Below are positions 7,811-17,819 of a stretch of DNA of 32,980 bases, one piece after another (position 1 is the first letter of the stretch; every line of letters begins with the position of its first letter). A program made the translations under genes and the position numbers. Location of the stretch: the NCBI GenBank assembly GCA_022562915.1, contig JADFOJ010000029.1:1-32980 (forward strand). The letters are read 5' to 3'. Below the pieces are notes generated by a model, which was not told the DNA's origin, made no database searches, and saw only the letters and a program-made list of their open reading frames with translations. The DNA is from Planctomycetota bacterium. Its GTDB lineage: Bacteria > Planctomycetota > Phycisphaerae > Phycisphaerales > SM1A02.

Positions 7811-9678
7811 GGGTGGAACGGAAAGAAAAGCGGCGCGAAGAACGTCGAGAGGATCGCCACCAGCAGCGTCAGCGGCAGGCCGAGTCGGACGTAGTCCATG
7901 AACCTGTATCCGCCGGGACCGTACACCATCAGGTTGGTCTGGTACGCCACCGGTGACATGAAGCTGCTGCCGGCGGCGACCATGAGCGAGAGCACGAAGG
8001 GCTCCGGATTGACCTCGAGCTGCTTGGCCGTCGCCATGACGATGGGGAACATCAGCACCGCGGCGCCGTTGTTGGTGATCAGTTGCGAGAACCCCGCCGC
8101 CAGCAGGAACATCACCAGCAGCATGGCATGCGGGTGCGAGGCGATGCCCGCCCCATCGCACAACGCGCGCAGAGCAACGGTGATCGCGGCGGCGGCGCCG
8201 GAGTCTTCCAGGGCGCTGCCCATGCCCAGCGCGGACGCGATGACGATCAGGACCTGCCAGTTCACGGCGCCGCGAGCGACCGTGCCGCTGACGCAGCGCG
8301 TGACGACCATCGCCATCGCGCAGAGCATGGCGGCCGCGACCGGCTGGATCGGGACCACCGTCAGCATGAACACCAGCGCGCCCAGGATGGCGAGGCTCAG
8401 CCACGCCCGCTCGTACCGGATCGGCCGCGAACCCTCCACGGTCGAGACCAGGTAGAAGTCCGTACTGTTGCGGTACGCGCTGACGAACCCGGTGTGGGTG
8501 TCCAGGAGAAGCGTGTCGCCGGGCTGAAGGGTGATGTCGCCGATCTTGGAGTGGATGGACTGACCGTCGCGATACACGGCGATGATCGCCGCGTTGTAGA
8601 TCGTGCGGAACCGCGAGGTCCGGACGGTCTGGCCGACCAGCGGCGAATTGCGGGAGACCACCGCCTCGACCAGCGTGCGCAGAGGTTGCGCCGCGGCCAC
8701 CTTGAGGACCTGGTCCGTGGCGGGGTCCAGGCCGCGGATCTTCCGCAGATCGACGACGGATTCGAGGATGCCGACGAAGGCAAGTCGATCATTCGCCTTG
8801 AGCTTCTCGTCCGGCGACACCGCCGGCAGCACAGTGCCGTCCCGTTCGATCTGCACGAGGTACAGCCCCGGCAGGTGGCGCAGACCCGCCTCTTCGATAC
8901 TCTTTCCCACGATGGGTGAGTCGTCCTTGACCAGCATTTCGACCTGGTAGCGCCGCGCGTCGATCCCGATCGCGTCGGCGGGCCGTCGCTCCGGCAGCAG
9001 CCATTTCGAGGCAATCACGATCAGCACCAGACCGGCAACCGTGCAGGGTATCCCGATCGCCGCGATGCCCCAGAACTGCATGGTCTCCGACATCTCGCGG
9101 ACGCCGAGCTGCTCGATCCACGACGTGTTCGCCGGGACCCGCCAGTAGGACAAGTACAGGCCCATCACGACGATGTTCGACGCCGAGCCGATGAGCGTGA
9201 GCTTGCCGCCGAGGATCGCCCCGAAACTCAGGGGCATGAAGAGCTTCGACGGGCTGAGGCGCAGCTTGCGGGCCCAATTGTTGACGATGGGCAGGTACAT
9301 GGCGACGATCGGCGTGTTGTTCATGAAGCCGCTCATCAGGGCGACGGGCGCCATGAGCCGCACCTGGGCCATCGCCACGCTGCGGGGCCGACCCAGGAGT
9401 TTCTGCGCCACGGCCTCCATGCCGCCGGTCTCCTGGAGCCCGGCCGCGACGACGAACAGCGACGCGATCATCAGCAGGGCCGGGTGCGCGAACCCGCTGA
9501 TCGCACGGCTGAAGTCACTGAAGACGTACTGGTCACGGAGATACCCGAAGAAGAAGTCGCCGACCATCAACAGGGTCAACCCGCCGATCATCGCCACGTC
9601 GACGCTTATCCGGTTGCTGATCAGCGCCAGGATCACCAGCGTAATCGTTCCGACCGTGAACCAGGCTTCCGGACCCAT
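7807..9678 (-). CDS. SLC13/DASS-type permease with two RCK_C (TrkA-C) domains
   Basis: A 623-residue transporter of the divalent anion:sodium symporter superfamily. The first membrane half carries NNTPIVAMYLP at about 120-130 and GSASNIVVMG at 164-173. Two RCK_C/TrkA-C domains fill the centre (about 245-320 and 333-415), and the second membrane half has the repeated signature ITNNGAAVLMFP. This layout, two RCK_C domains between the halves, is that of sulfate-type SLC13 permeases such as SLT/SAC1-like proteins, so sulfate or a related anion is a reasonable substrate guess. The CysQ/HAL2-type nucleotidase 15 bases upstream strengthens it. The gene overlaps the EEP-like gene by 4 bases. Confidence 0.88.
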   Translation of the reverse strand: MGPEAWFTVGTITLVILALISNRISVDVAMIGGLTLLMVGDFFFGYLRDQYVFSDFSRAISGFAHPALLMIASLFVVAAGLQETGGMEAVAQKLLGRPRSVAMAQVRLMAPVALMSGFMNNTPIVAMYLPIVNNWARKLRLSPSKLFMPLSFGAILGGKLTLIGSASNIVVMGLYLSYWRVPANTSWIEQLGVREMSETMQFWGIAAIGIPCTVAGLVLIVIASKWLLPERRPADAIGIDARRYQVEMLVKDDSPIVGKSIEEAGLRHLPGLYLVQIERDGTVLPAVSPDEKLKANDRLAFVGILESVVDLRKIRGLDPATDQVLKVAAAQPLRTLVEAVVSRNSPLVGQTVRTSRFRTIYNAAIIAVYRDGQSIHSKIGDITLQPGDTLLLDTHTGFVSAYRNSTDFYLVSTVEGSRPIRYERAWLSLAILGALVFMLTVVPIQPVAAAMLCAMAMVVTRCVSGTVARGAVNWQVLIVIASALGMGSALEDSGAAAAITVALRALCDGAGIASHPHAMLLVMFLLAAGFSQLITNNGAAVLMFPIVMATAKQLEVNPEPFVLSLMVAAGSSFMSPVAYQTNLMVYGPGGYRFMDYVRLGLPLTLLVAILSTFFAPLFFPFHP

Positions 9679-9693
9679 GCGCGGTTGAACCCC

Positions 9694-10710
9694 CTACACG
9701 GCCACGGCGATACCGAGCTCGTCGATGGCCCGGATGATCATCGGATGAACTCTGCCGACGGCGCACACCACGCCGCGGTTGGCCTCCAGGCGGCGACCCC
9801 GCCCGAAGTCCAACGGCGAACCCGTGAGGTCCGTCACCACTGCACCGGCCTGGGTCGCGATGAGCGAGCCGGCGGCATGGTCCCAGATCTTCTCGACATA
9901 ATCCTTGCGGGTGGGCATGCGGAGATAGGCATCCGCCTGGCCCCGCGCCACCACGGCATACTTGCACTGGCTGTCGAGCCGCGCGTATTCGACGGCGAGC
10001 CCCAGGTGCGATGCGACGCGTTGTGAATCCGTGTGCCTGGAGTGCGCGCTCTCGACCGACTCGCAGATGCGGACGATCTGCCCGGGATTGAACGCCGAAA
10101 GACCGTGCTCATTCAGAACCGGCGTCGGGTCGAGACCGGGGGAATCGGCCGCATATTGCCGGCATCCACCGCCCTCGCGCGCGACGTAGATCACGCCGGT
10201 CGGATCGGGGTCGTCGAAGGGCCGCTGCCGGTCCGCGGACAGGTTCGGGCACCCCATGATGCCCAGCACGACCCGGCCGCCTTCGAGGCGGGCCAGCGCG
10301 ATGGCGTATTGCCCGCCACGCAGGAAGCCCTTGGTTCCGTCGATGGGGTCGAGCGCCCAGTACGAGTCGGCCGTCGCGTCGTGGTCGCAGCCATCGATTG
10401 CCCCGAGCACGTCGTCGTCCCCGGCGTCCGGTCGAACGGTCCGGACCGCCTCGACGACGGCCCGGCGCACGGCGTCGTGCTCCGGTTGCCGCAGCACGCC
10501 GGCCCGCTCCTCGCCGACGATGTGCACCTGCGGCATCGAGTCGCGAAGCGCCATCGCCACGATCGCCTGCACGGCGAAGTCCGCGACCGTCACCGGGCTG
10601 CGGTCGTCCTTGGTGATCTGCTGCGCCGCGGCACCCCGCTGGACGGTCCGGGCCACTCGACAGGCGGCGGCCACGGCATCGAGCGCGGTCGCAGACGAAT
10701 CATCGTTCAT
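9694..10710 (-). CDS. 3'(2'),5'-bisphosphate nucleotidase, HAL2/CysQ type
   Basis: An inositol-monophosphatase-superfamily enzyme expected to remove the 3'-phosphate of PAP or PAPS, the by-products of sulfate activation. From the ATG at 10710 the protein is 338 residues. The metal-binding residues are visible: D44 in VTVADFAVQ, GEE at 66-68, the signature DPIDGTKGF at about 121-129, and WDHAAG near the C-terminus. A longer reading from GTG 10779 or ATG 10728 is possible; 10710 was chosen because homology to the family begins just after it, although no clear ribosome binding site precedes it. It sits 15 bases upstream of the SLC13 permease on the same strand. Confidence 0.87.
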   Translation of the reverse strand: MNDDSSATALDAVAAACRVARTVQRGAAAQQITKDDRSPVTVADFAVQAIVAMALRDSMPQVHIVGEERAGVLRQPEHDAVRRAVVEAVRTVRPDAGDDDVLGAIDGCDHDATADSYWALDPIDGTKGFLRGGQYAIALARLEGGRVVLGIMGCPNLSADRQRPFDDPDPTGVIYVAREGGGCRQYAADSPGLDPTPVLNEHGLSAFNPGQIVRICESVESAHSRHTDSQRVASHLGLAVEYARLDSQCKYAVVARGQADAYLRMPTRKDYVEKIWDHAAGSLIATQAGAVVTDLTGSPLDFGRGRRLEANRGVVCAVGRVHPMIIRAIDELGIAVAV

Positions 10711-10755
10711 CACCGGCATGGCTGGCATGACTGGTTCGTCGGCACTTCGACCCGT

Positions 10756-10793
10756 CCTCCTCCTGCGGAGGTACTCCACGGATCGCGGTGGAG
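10756..10793 (-). promoter_or_regulatory. Two small hairpins between the prepilin and nucleotidase genes
   Basis: CCTCC-TGC-GGAGG at 10759-10771 and CTCCAC-(8 bases)-GTGGAG at 10774-10793 form two adjacent short stems downstream of the prepilin gene. Read on the minus strand they contain an AGGAGGAGG run that would be an excellent Shine-Dalgarno sequence, but no in-frame start codon lies at the right distance. They could be a weak terminator for the prepilin gene or control access to the nucleotidase message. Confidence 0.3.
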
Positions 10794-10842
10794 TTCGCCG
10801 TTGTGGATTCCTGGAGGGTTTGGGCCGGGGCTCGAACGAGTC

Positions 10843-11613
10843 CTACCCGGAACTGCCACCGATCAGGTCCCAGATGCGGGAGTAGCGGGTGTCGTCGTTG
10901 TCATCGTCGCTCTGGGCTGCCGCCTCCCCCGGGGGAAGCATGTCCTTGACCCGCCCGGAGATGTCGTCACGCCACCGGACCGAGTTGTCGCCTCGAAGGA
11001 CGTTCATGCCGACGGAGTGATTGAAGTCGCGAATGGTCCGCAGGCCGTCGGTGGCGATCACGACCTCCTTGCCGCGGTCGAGTCGCCGCTTGGTTCCCTT
11101 GTCCCAGTCACGCGGGCCGGCGTAGTGGTAGTTGGAGTAGATCGGCCGCCTGTCGGGATGGTTATACAACTCTTCGTAGCGGTCGTAGAAGTGTTCCCCG
11201 TGGTGACTTGGGCAATACAGGACCTGCGGCCCGTTGAAGTATCTGAACCAGTGGAGCCAGCCGAGACCTTCCCAGTTCTCCGGCGCCCCGCCGCGGTGGA
11301 CGGCCATCATCTCCTGTTTGGCGCCGCCGGACTTGCCGTACTCGCTGGGTGGGAGGAAGCCGTTGTGGGCGTCGGCGAAGAGGACCGCCGCCAGCCCGAT
11401 CTGCCGCAGGTTCGAGGAGCAGATGATCCGGTGGGCGTTCTCGCGAACATGCATCAAGGCCGGAAACATCAGCCCGGACAGCATCAAGGTCACCGCCATG
11501 ACAACGATGAGTTCGAGGAGGCTGAAACCGGACGGCGAGCCATGACGCGCACGACGCGCACGATCCAATCGCTCCCCGGCCAAGTCTGAGCGCCCACGAA
11601 CTGCGCGACTCAC
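10843..11613 (-). CDS. Prepilin-type N-methylation protein (type II secretion/pseudopilin-like)
   Basis: A type IV pilin-like protein with a cleavable basic leader and the processing motif G-F-S-L-L-E-L-I. Counting from the GTG at 11613, cleavage would fall between G29 and F30, and the conserved Glu at mature position 5 is E34; a hydrophobic helix follows to about residue 55. Next comes CSSNLRQIGLA, a phrase common in the abundant planctomycete pseudopilin-like proteins, then a soluble domain of about 190 residues with several Trp, Tyr and His residues and an acidic end. The start is uncertain: ATG at 11688 also keeps the frame, but GTG 11613 has AAGGGG 11 bases before it. The function is unknown; export through a type II-like system is expected. 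Confidence 0.75.
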   Translation of the reverse strand: MSRAVRGRSDLAGERLDRARRARHGSPSGFSLLELIVVMAVTLMLSGLMFPALMHVRENAHRIICSSNLRQIGLAAVLFADAHNGFLPPSEYGKSGGAKQEMMAVHRGGAPENWEGLGWLHWFRYFNGPQVLYCPSHHGEHFYDRYEELYNHPDRRPIYSNYHYAGPRDWDKGTKRRLDRGKEVVIATDGLRTIRDFNHSVGMNVLRGDNSVRWRDDISGRVKDMLPPGEAAAQSDDDNDDTRYSRIWDLIGGSSG

Positions 11614-11901
11614 GAGATGTACCGCCCCTTGGTCTTTGCCCGATGCGACCACGGCGCCAACAGACACGACATCCCCGAAAGGCCGCATCCGGACGACAAA
11701 TTGCAGTCCCGTCCAAGGGTAAGGTATACCAGGCTGGGCGGGATTACCATGGAAAGTGGCCTTTTTGGCTAATCCGGACCAGCACCGGCAGAAAAGGGCA
11801 CCGGGGCGGATCCAGGCCGTGGGGAGCCCCTAAAGTACGTATCCCAAGGCAACCGGCGGGGAATGGCTGACGGATAGTACCTCGGCAGAGGAGTTCGCCA
11901 T
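11614..11901. promoter_or_regulatory. Divergent intergenic region between prepilin and ECF sigma genes
   Basis: About 290 bases without a convincing gene. It contains GGTATACC at 11723-11730, a perfect palindrome that resembles a -10 box on both strands, and a lower-GC stretch around 11750-11775. Close to the sigma gene, AGAGGAG lies about 8 bases before ATG 11902. ECF sigma factors often control their own promoter, so conserved bipartite sites would be expected here, but I cannot identify one confidently. Confidence 0.35.
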
Positions 11902-12462
11902 ATGACGCAGCACCAGGACGACTGGCTGCTGATGGATCGTGTCGCTCGCGGCGAAGAAGGCGGCGTAGAGGAGTTGTACGACCGTTTCGGGTCACTGGTG
12001 TACAAGGTGGCCCGGCAGTTGCTCCCCACGAGGGCCGAAGCCGAGGACGCGGTCCAGGAGGTTTTTGTCCGGCTCTGGCAGACCGCCGATCGCTATGACT
12101 ACCGGCGCGCCAAGCTGGTGACGTGGGTGATGCTGATTGCGCGGCGTCATTTGATCGATCGACTCCGAAGAAACGCAGTCCGCGGAACCGCTGCCAGCTA
12201 TCGGGCGGATGGTACGAGTGATCCGGACGCACGCCAGCCGGAACGAAAGCCGCTGGAGGACGAAAGAAACTACTCGCTGCTGCAACGCATCGCCGAGCTT
12301 CCCGAACTACAGCGCGTGGTCATCGAACGCGCCTACCTTCAGGGCTTCACCCTCCGCGAGGTGAGCGTACAGCTCGAGGCGCCGCTGGGGACCATCAAGT
12401 CCGCGCTGAGCCGCGGGCTCGCCCGGTTGCGGGAACGGATCCGAGCGGATTGGGCCGTCTAG
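11902..12462 (+). CDS. ECF-family RNA polymerase sigma factor
   Basis: A 186-residue sigma-70 family protein of the extracytoplasmic-function group. Region 2 spans about residues 22-95: LYDRFGSLVYKVA, AEDAVQEVFVRLW (core binding and -10 recognition), then a Trp-containing helix and RRHLIDRLRR. Region 4 spans about 125-180 with LPELQRVVIERAYLQG and the helix-turn-helix TLREVSVQLEAPLGTIKSA. Regions 1 and 3 are missing, as expected for ECF sigmas. The next gene, 64 bases downstream, encodes a membrane protein like the SigK-type anti-sigma factors, so the pair probably forms a signal-responsive switch. Its targets are unknown. Confidence 0.93.
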   Translation: MTQHQDDWLLMDRVARGEEGGVEELYDRFGSLVYKVARQLLPTRAEAEDAVQEVFVRLWQTADRYDYRRAKLVTWVMLIARRHLIDRLRRNAVRGTAASYRADGTSDPDARQPERKPLEDERNYSLLQRIAELPELQRVVIERAYLQGFTLREVSVQLEAPLGTIKSALSRGLARLRERIRADWAV

Positions 12463-12526
12463 GACACACCGAAGAGAGACACGATGAACCAACGCCCGCA
12501 CTCATGCCAATGGAGACGTATCCGAG

Positions 12527-13351
12527 ATGACTTCCGGTGAATCGATGAGTCCAAGAGAGTTGCTGGAGCTCGCGAGCCTGGACGCGTTGGCTCTCCTCGA
12601 CACCGTCGAGGAAGCGATCTACACGCGGTCCTTTCACGATGCCCCGGCGACGGTTCAGGATGAAGTCCTGCGGCTGCAAGCCGAGATCGCCGATGACCTT
12701 TCGCTGCTGCCCGGGGATGAACCTGATCCGCAACTTCGTGAAAAAGTGCTCAAGGCCGTTGCCGAGGCGATCGAGCGCAACGACTCGACACTCGCCCCGC
12801 TGGCCCGCATCGGCCGGCCCCGCTCCGCCGGCAGGCATGAGACGGGCGCCCGCTTCAGCATCGACGGCACCGGCCAGTTCTGGCGGGCTGCCACCTTCGT
12901 GCTCGCCGGGGTCTCGCTGATCATGGCCTACTTCATGGCGATGGGTCGCCAGGCCAGCGACGACGTCGCCGCCGCCGCCCTCTGGGGCAACACCAACGCA
13001 CTGGAAGTTCTCCTGACGCCGGCGGCGAGACAGTGGCTCCTGGACGACAGCACCAAGGTCGCCCTGCAGCGGGTCAACGCCGACGACCCGTACCGTGGCA
13101 GCCTGTTCGTCAACAAGGCCACACGGAAAGCCCTGATCCTGCTGGAGAACTTCCCCGCAAGCGACGGCAAGGACTACGTGCTCCAGGTCGTCATGGAAAA
13201 CGGCGGGCCGCCGAAGCGCCTGCAGACTTTCCGCACCAACGCCGGTTTCGGCGGCGTCAAGGTGAACGTGCCCGCCAACCTGATCGCGGACATCGTCACC
13301 TGGCAGATCGCGGAGGCGGCGACCGGGGTGGTGCTGCTGGCGAGCATCTGA
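12527..13351 (+). CDS. Anti-sigma factor, RskA-like, single-pass membrane protein
   Basis: A 274-residue protein with a cytoplasmic N-terminal part rich in Leu and Glu (LLELASLDALALLDTVEEA), one membrane helix at about 126-143 (AATFVLAGVSLIMAYFMAM) and an extracytoplasmic C-terminal domain of about 130 residues that resembles the RskA anti-sigma-K domain in length and layout. No zinc-binding H-x3-C-x2-C motif is present, so it would belong to the zinc-free class. It follows the ECF sigma gene in the same direction. It probably holds the sigma factor at the membrane until a signal triggers release, as known for RskA. Confidence 0.75.
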   Translation: MTSGESMSPRELLELASLDALALLDTVEEAIYTRSFHDAPATVQDEVLRLQAEIADDLSLLPGDEPDPQLREKVLKAVAEAIERNDSTLAPLARIGRPRSAGRHETGARFSIDGTGQFWRAATFVLAGVSLIMAYFMAMGRQASDDVAAAALWGNTNALEVLLTPAARQWLLDDSTKVALQRVNADDPYRGSLFVNKATRKALILLENFPASDGKDYVLQVVMENGGPPKRLQTFRTNAGFGGVKVNVPANLIADIVTWQIAEAATGVVLLASI

Positions 13352-13362
13352 GCTGGGTGTGG

Positions 13363-13396
13363 GGTGGCACGGGCGAGCAAGCTCGACCGTGCCACC
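13363..13396. terminator. Palindromic hairpin between convergent genes; arms shared with 32703-32804
   Basis: Outer arms GGTGGCACGG (13363-13372) and CCGTGCCACC (13387-13396) are perfect reverse complements, and an inner pair CGAGC/GCTCG closes a 2-base AA loop. It sits 11 bases after the anti-sigma stop and 11 bases before the ABC-F stop on the other strand, the right place for a bidirectional terminator. The outer arms recur in the larger element after rpsA. Confidence 0.72.
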
Positions 13397-13407
13397 GCCA
13401 CCGCTGT

Positions 13408-15342
<1,935 letters not shown>

Positions 15343-15350
15343 GGTGAACG

Positions 15351-15356
15351 AGTGTA
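15351..15356 (-). promoter_or_regulatory. Putative -10 box of a leaderless ABC-F transcript
   Basis: TACACT on the minus strand ends 8 bases before the ATG at 15342. A transcript started at the usual 6-8 bases downstream of the hexamer would begin at or next to the start codon. The same hexamer and following bases (TACACTCGTT-C-x-C-C-ATG) occur before the gene at 23936. Confidence 0.45.
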
Positions 15357-15401
15357 GCCGCGGTACAGTGTTCAGCGTGGCGCCCGGCGCAGAGACCGCG
15401 C

Positions 15402-15407
15402 TATAGT
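15402..15407 (+). promoter_or_regulatory. Putative -10 box upstream of the beta-helix gene
   Basis: TATAGT within GCGCTATAGTGG, about 68 bases before the GTG at 15476. No good -35 hexamer is visible at the standard distance, so this is a weak call. Confidence 0.3.
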
Positions 15408-15475
15408 GGATCTCGGTTTGAATTCGCCCATCTGCCCCCGCGTACGCCGACGCGCACTTCGAGGCTGCCCACAAC

Positions 15476-17749
15476 GTGTTGCAACAGGTGCTCGTCCTGC
15501 TCACCGTCACGGTGCCCGGCCTCGCCGGCGCGGGTACGACATGGTATGTCGATGACGACGCGACGCCGGGCGACGGTACTGCCTGGGAGACGGCCTTCGC
15601 CGAACTCCAGTCGGCTCTCGCCGTGGCCCGGGCCGGCGACGAGATTCGCCTGGCCCAGGGCGTGTACACGCCCGACTACGACCGGGACGCCGGCGTCCAC
15701 AACGGCGATCGGACGGCCACGTTCACGCTCGTCAACGGGACCTCGATCACCGGCGGCTGGGCGGGTGTCACCGAGCCCTCTCCGGACGCCCGGGACATCG
15801 GCCTCTACGTGAGCCGGCTGAGCGGCGACCTCGCCGGCGACGACGGCCCCGGCTTCCGTGGGTACGGCGAGAACAGCTACCACGTTGTGACCGCCAGCGG
15901 CACGGACGCCTCGACGGTCCTGGCGGGGGTGACGATCACCGGCGGCAACGCCGATGGCGAGGGGTTGCCGACCCTCTGCTTCGGCGGGCCCGACTCCGGG
16001 CAGGCGTGCGGTGACAACGCCGACTGCGACGGCGCCGACTGCGTGAGCCTCGACAGCACCGGCGCAGGCCTGATCGCCTTCAACGGGCGGGCGACACTGC
16101 TGCAGTGCACGATCACCGACAACGTCGCCGCCTTCCAGGGCGGGGGAGTACTGCTGAAGGCCGGCAGCGACATGACCTTCACCGACTGCCTCTTTGCGGG
16201 CAACCGGGCACTTGACAACGGCGGGGCGATGTACTGCGGCGCCAGCAGCCCCTCGATCACCGGCTGCACCTTTTCCGGCAACTCCGGCGTCCGCTACGCC
16301 GGGGCGATCTGCAACCGCGACCTGAGCAACTCGATCATCACCGACTGTCTCTTCACGGGCAACACCGCGGCGGAGAACGCAACGACCGGCGGCGGGGCGA
16401 TCGTCAACGCCTCCAGCAGCCCCTCGATCACCGGCTGCACCTTCGACCGGAACGTGTCCATCCTGGGCGTCGCCGGCGCACTGTACAACAAGGTCGGCTT
16501 CCACCCGGCGTTGGGTTCGAGCGACCCGCTCGTCGAGGACTGCACCTTCACGAACAACACCGCGGTGACGGGCGGGGCCGTCTACAACGACCTCTCCGGC
16601 CCGACGTTCTCCGGCTGTAGTTTCGAGGCCAACGACGCCACCGCAGGCGAGGGCGGCGGGGCGATGTGGAACAACGGCGGCAGCACCGTGCTCACCGGGT
16701 GCACGTTCACCGCCAACCTGGGGTTCAACGGCGGCGCCGTCTACAACGGAGGCGGCGCGGATATCCTGATGGTCGAGTGCGCGTTCACCGGCAACGCGGC
16801 GATCAACGACAACGGCGGGGCCGTCTCGAACGTCATCTCCGGCGGCATGATGCTCGGGTGCACCTTCATCGACAACACCGTCTCCGGCAACGGTTTCGTC
16901 ACCGGCGGCGGCGTCAACAACTACTTCGCCAACCCGTCGGTCATCGGCTGCGTCTTCATCGGCAACAGCGCCGACTTCGGCGGGGGCGGCCTCTACAACG
17001 AGAGCGGCGGCGAGGGTGGCCCCCTCGTGGCGAGATGCACGTTCATCGAGAACACCGCGCCGTACGGCGCCGGCATGTACAACTTCTGGAGTCATCCGAC
17101 GGTGACGAGTTGCCTCTTCGCGGACAACACGGCGTCGCTGTGGGGCGGGGGGATCTACAACGACTTCGGCAGCAGCCCGTCCGTGAGCCACTGCACGATC
17201 GTCGGCAACACGGCGGGCCGGGGCGGCGGCGTCAACAGCGAGAACGTGCTGGGCGCGCCGGAGATCTCCCACTGCATCATCTGGGGCAACAGCCCCCAAC
17301 AGATGACCGACGACGTGGAGTCTCCCTCGACCGTCTCCTGGACGAACATCCAGGGCGGCTGGCCGGCGGGCAGGACGAACATGAACGAGGATCCGGGCTT
17401 CGCCGACCCGGCGGGCGGCGACTACCGACTGCTGCGGGGTTCAGCGTGCGTGGACGCCGGCGACCCGAACCTGGCCGGCGATCCCCGTGAGACGGACCTG
17501 GCCGGCAACCCCCGGCTCGCCGACGGGGACGGGGACGGCACCGCGGTCCCGGACCTGGGGGCCTACGAACTCCAGCCGTGCCCCGGTGACATCGACGGGG
17601 ACGGATCAGTCGGGATCAACGACTTCCTCGAACTCCTGGCCGCCTGGGGCCCGAATCCGGGGCATCCGGCCGATCTCGATGGCGACGGTGCCGTCGGGTT
17701 CGACGACTTTGTCCTTCTGCTTGAGGACTGGGGGCCGTGCCCCGCCTGA
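15476..17749 (+). CDS. Secreted right-handed parallel beta-helix protein with dockerin-like tail
   Basis: A 757-residue exported protein. The GTG start gives a short hydrophobic signal peptide (LVLLTVTVPGLAGAG). The start of the mature part, WYVDDDATPGDG, is a common opening of polymorphic outer-membrane-type beta-helix proteins. From about residue 205 to 625 a repeat of roughly 30-40 residues recurs with the pattern C-T-F-x-x-N-x-A-x-x-G-G-G-x-Y-N, each repeat one or two coils of a parallel beta-helix. Next come a segment ending LGAYELQPC and two EF-hand-like loops, DIDGDGSVG and DLDGDGAVG, each followed by a helix ending in W-G-P. It is probably a cell-surface or extracellular protein; no catalytic residues were recognised. 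Confidence 0.85.
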   Translation: MLQQVLVLLTVTVPGLAGAGTTWYVDDDATPGDGTAWETAFAELQSALAVARAGDEIRLAQGVYTPDYDRDAGVHNGDRTATFTLVNGTSITGGWAGVTEPSPDARDIGLYVSRLSGDLAGDDGPGFRGYGENSYHVVTASGTDASTVLAGVTITGGNADGEGLPTLCFGGPDSGQACGDNADCDGADCVSLDSTGAGLIAFNGRATLLQCTITDNVAAFQGGGVLLKAGSDMTFTDCLFAGNRALDNGGAMYCGASSPSITGCTFSGNSGVRYAGAICNRDLSNSIITDCLFTGNTAAENATTGGGAIVNASSSPSITGCTFDRNVSILGVAGALYNKVGFHPALGSSDPLVEDCTFTNNTAVTGGAVYNDLSGPTFSGCSFEANDATAGEGGGAMWNNGGSTVLTGCTFTANLGFNGGAVYNGGGADILMVECAFTGNAAINDNGGAVSNVISGGMMLGCTFIDNTVSGNGFVTGGGVNNYFANPSVIGCVFIGNSADFGGGGLYNESGGEGGPLVARCTFIENTAPYGAGMYNFWSHPTVTSCLFADNTASLWGGGIYNDFGSSPSVSHCTIVGNTAGRGGGVNSENVLGAPEISHCIIWGNSPQQMTDDVESPSTVSWTNIQGGWPAGRTNMNEDPGFADPAGGDYRLLRGSACVDAGDPNLAGDPRETDLAGNPRLADGDGDGTAVPDLGAYELQPCPGDIDGDGSVGINDFLELLAAWGPNPGHPADLDGDGAVGFDDFVLLLEDWGPCPA

Positions 17750-17756
17750 AGACTTC

Positions 17757-17784
17757 TTGCGTCGTCAACATGGCGCGCTATGAT
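17757..17784 (+). promoter_or_regulatory. Putative sigma-70-type promoter
   Basis: TTGCGT (17757-17762), a 16-base spacer and TATGAT (17779-17784) make the best conventional promoter match in the window. The following gene has a strong GGAGGAG ribosome binding site at 17805-17811, eight bases before ATG 17820. Confidence 0.55.
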
Positions 17785-17819
17785 CGCCAACGCCGATCAC
17801 GCCCGGAGGAGAATCAACA

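Noticed and set aside
7811-8404. Upstream extension of the EEP-like protein by about 200 residues
   Set aside because: It is the shadow of the SLC13 permease in another frame; the membrane-helix start at 7810 fits the overlap with the permease stop.
15343-15669. 109-residue N-terminal extension of the ABC-F protein
   Set aside because: It is unlike any ABC-F N-terminus, runs into the beta-helix gene on the other strand, and the duplicated fragment also starts at the internal ATG-GGG.
15401-17299. 632-codon minus-strand frame opposite the beta-helix gene
   Set aside because: Val/Ala/Gly/Asp shadow of the regular beta-helix repeat; no domains or start signals.
16060-17300. Possible CRISPR or tandem DNA repeat
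   Set aside because: The recurring GGCGGGG and GGCAACACC phrases are protein-level beta-helix repeats with variable spacing and sequence, not identical direct repeats with spacers.
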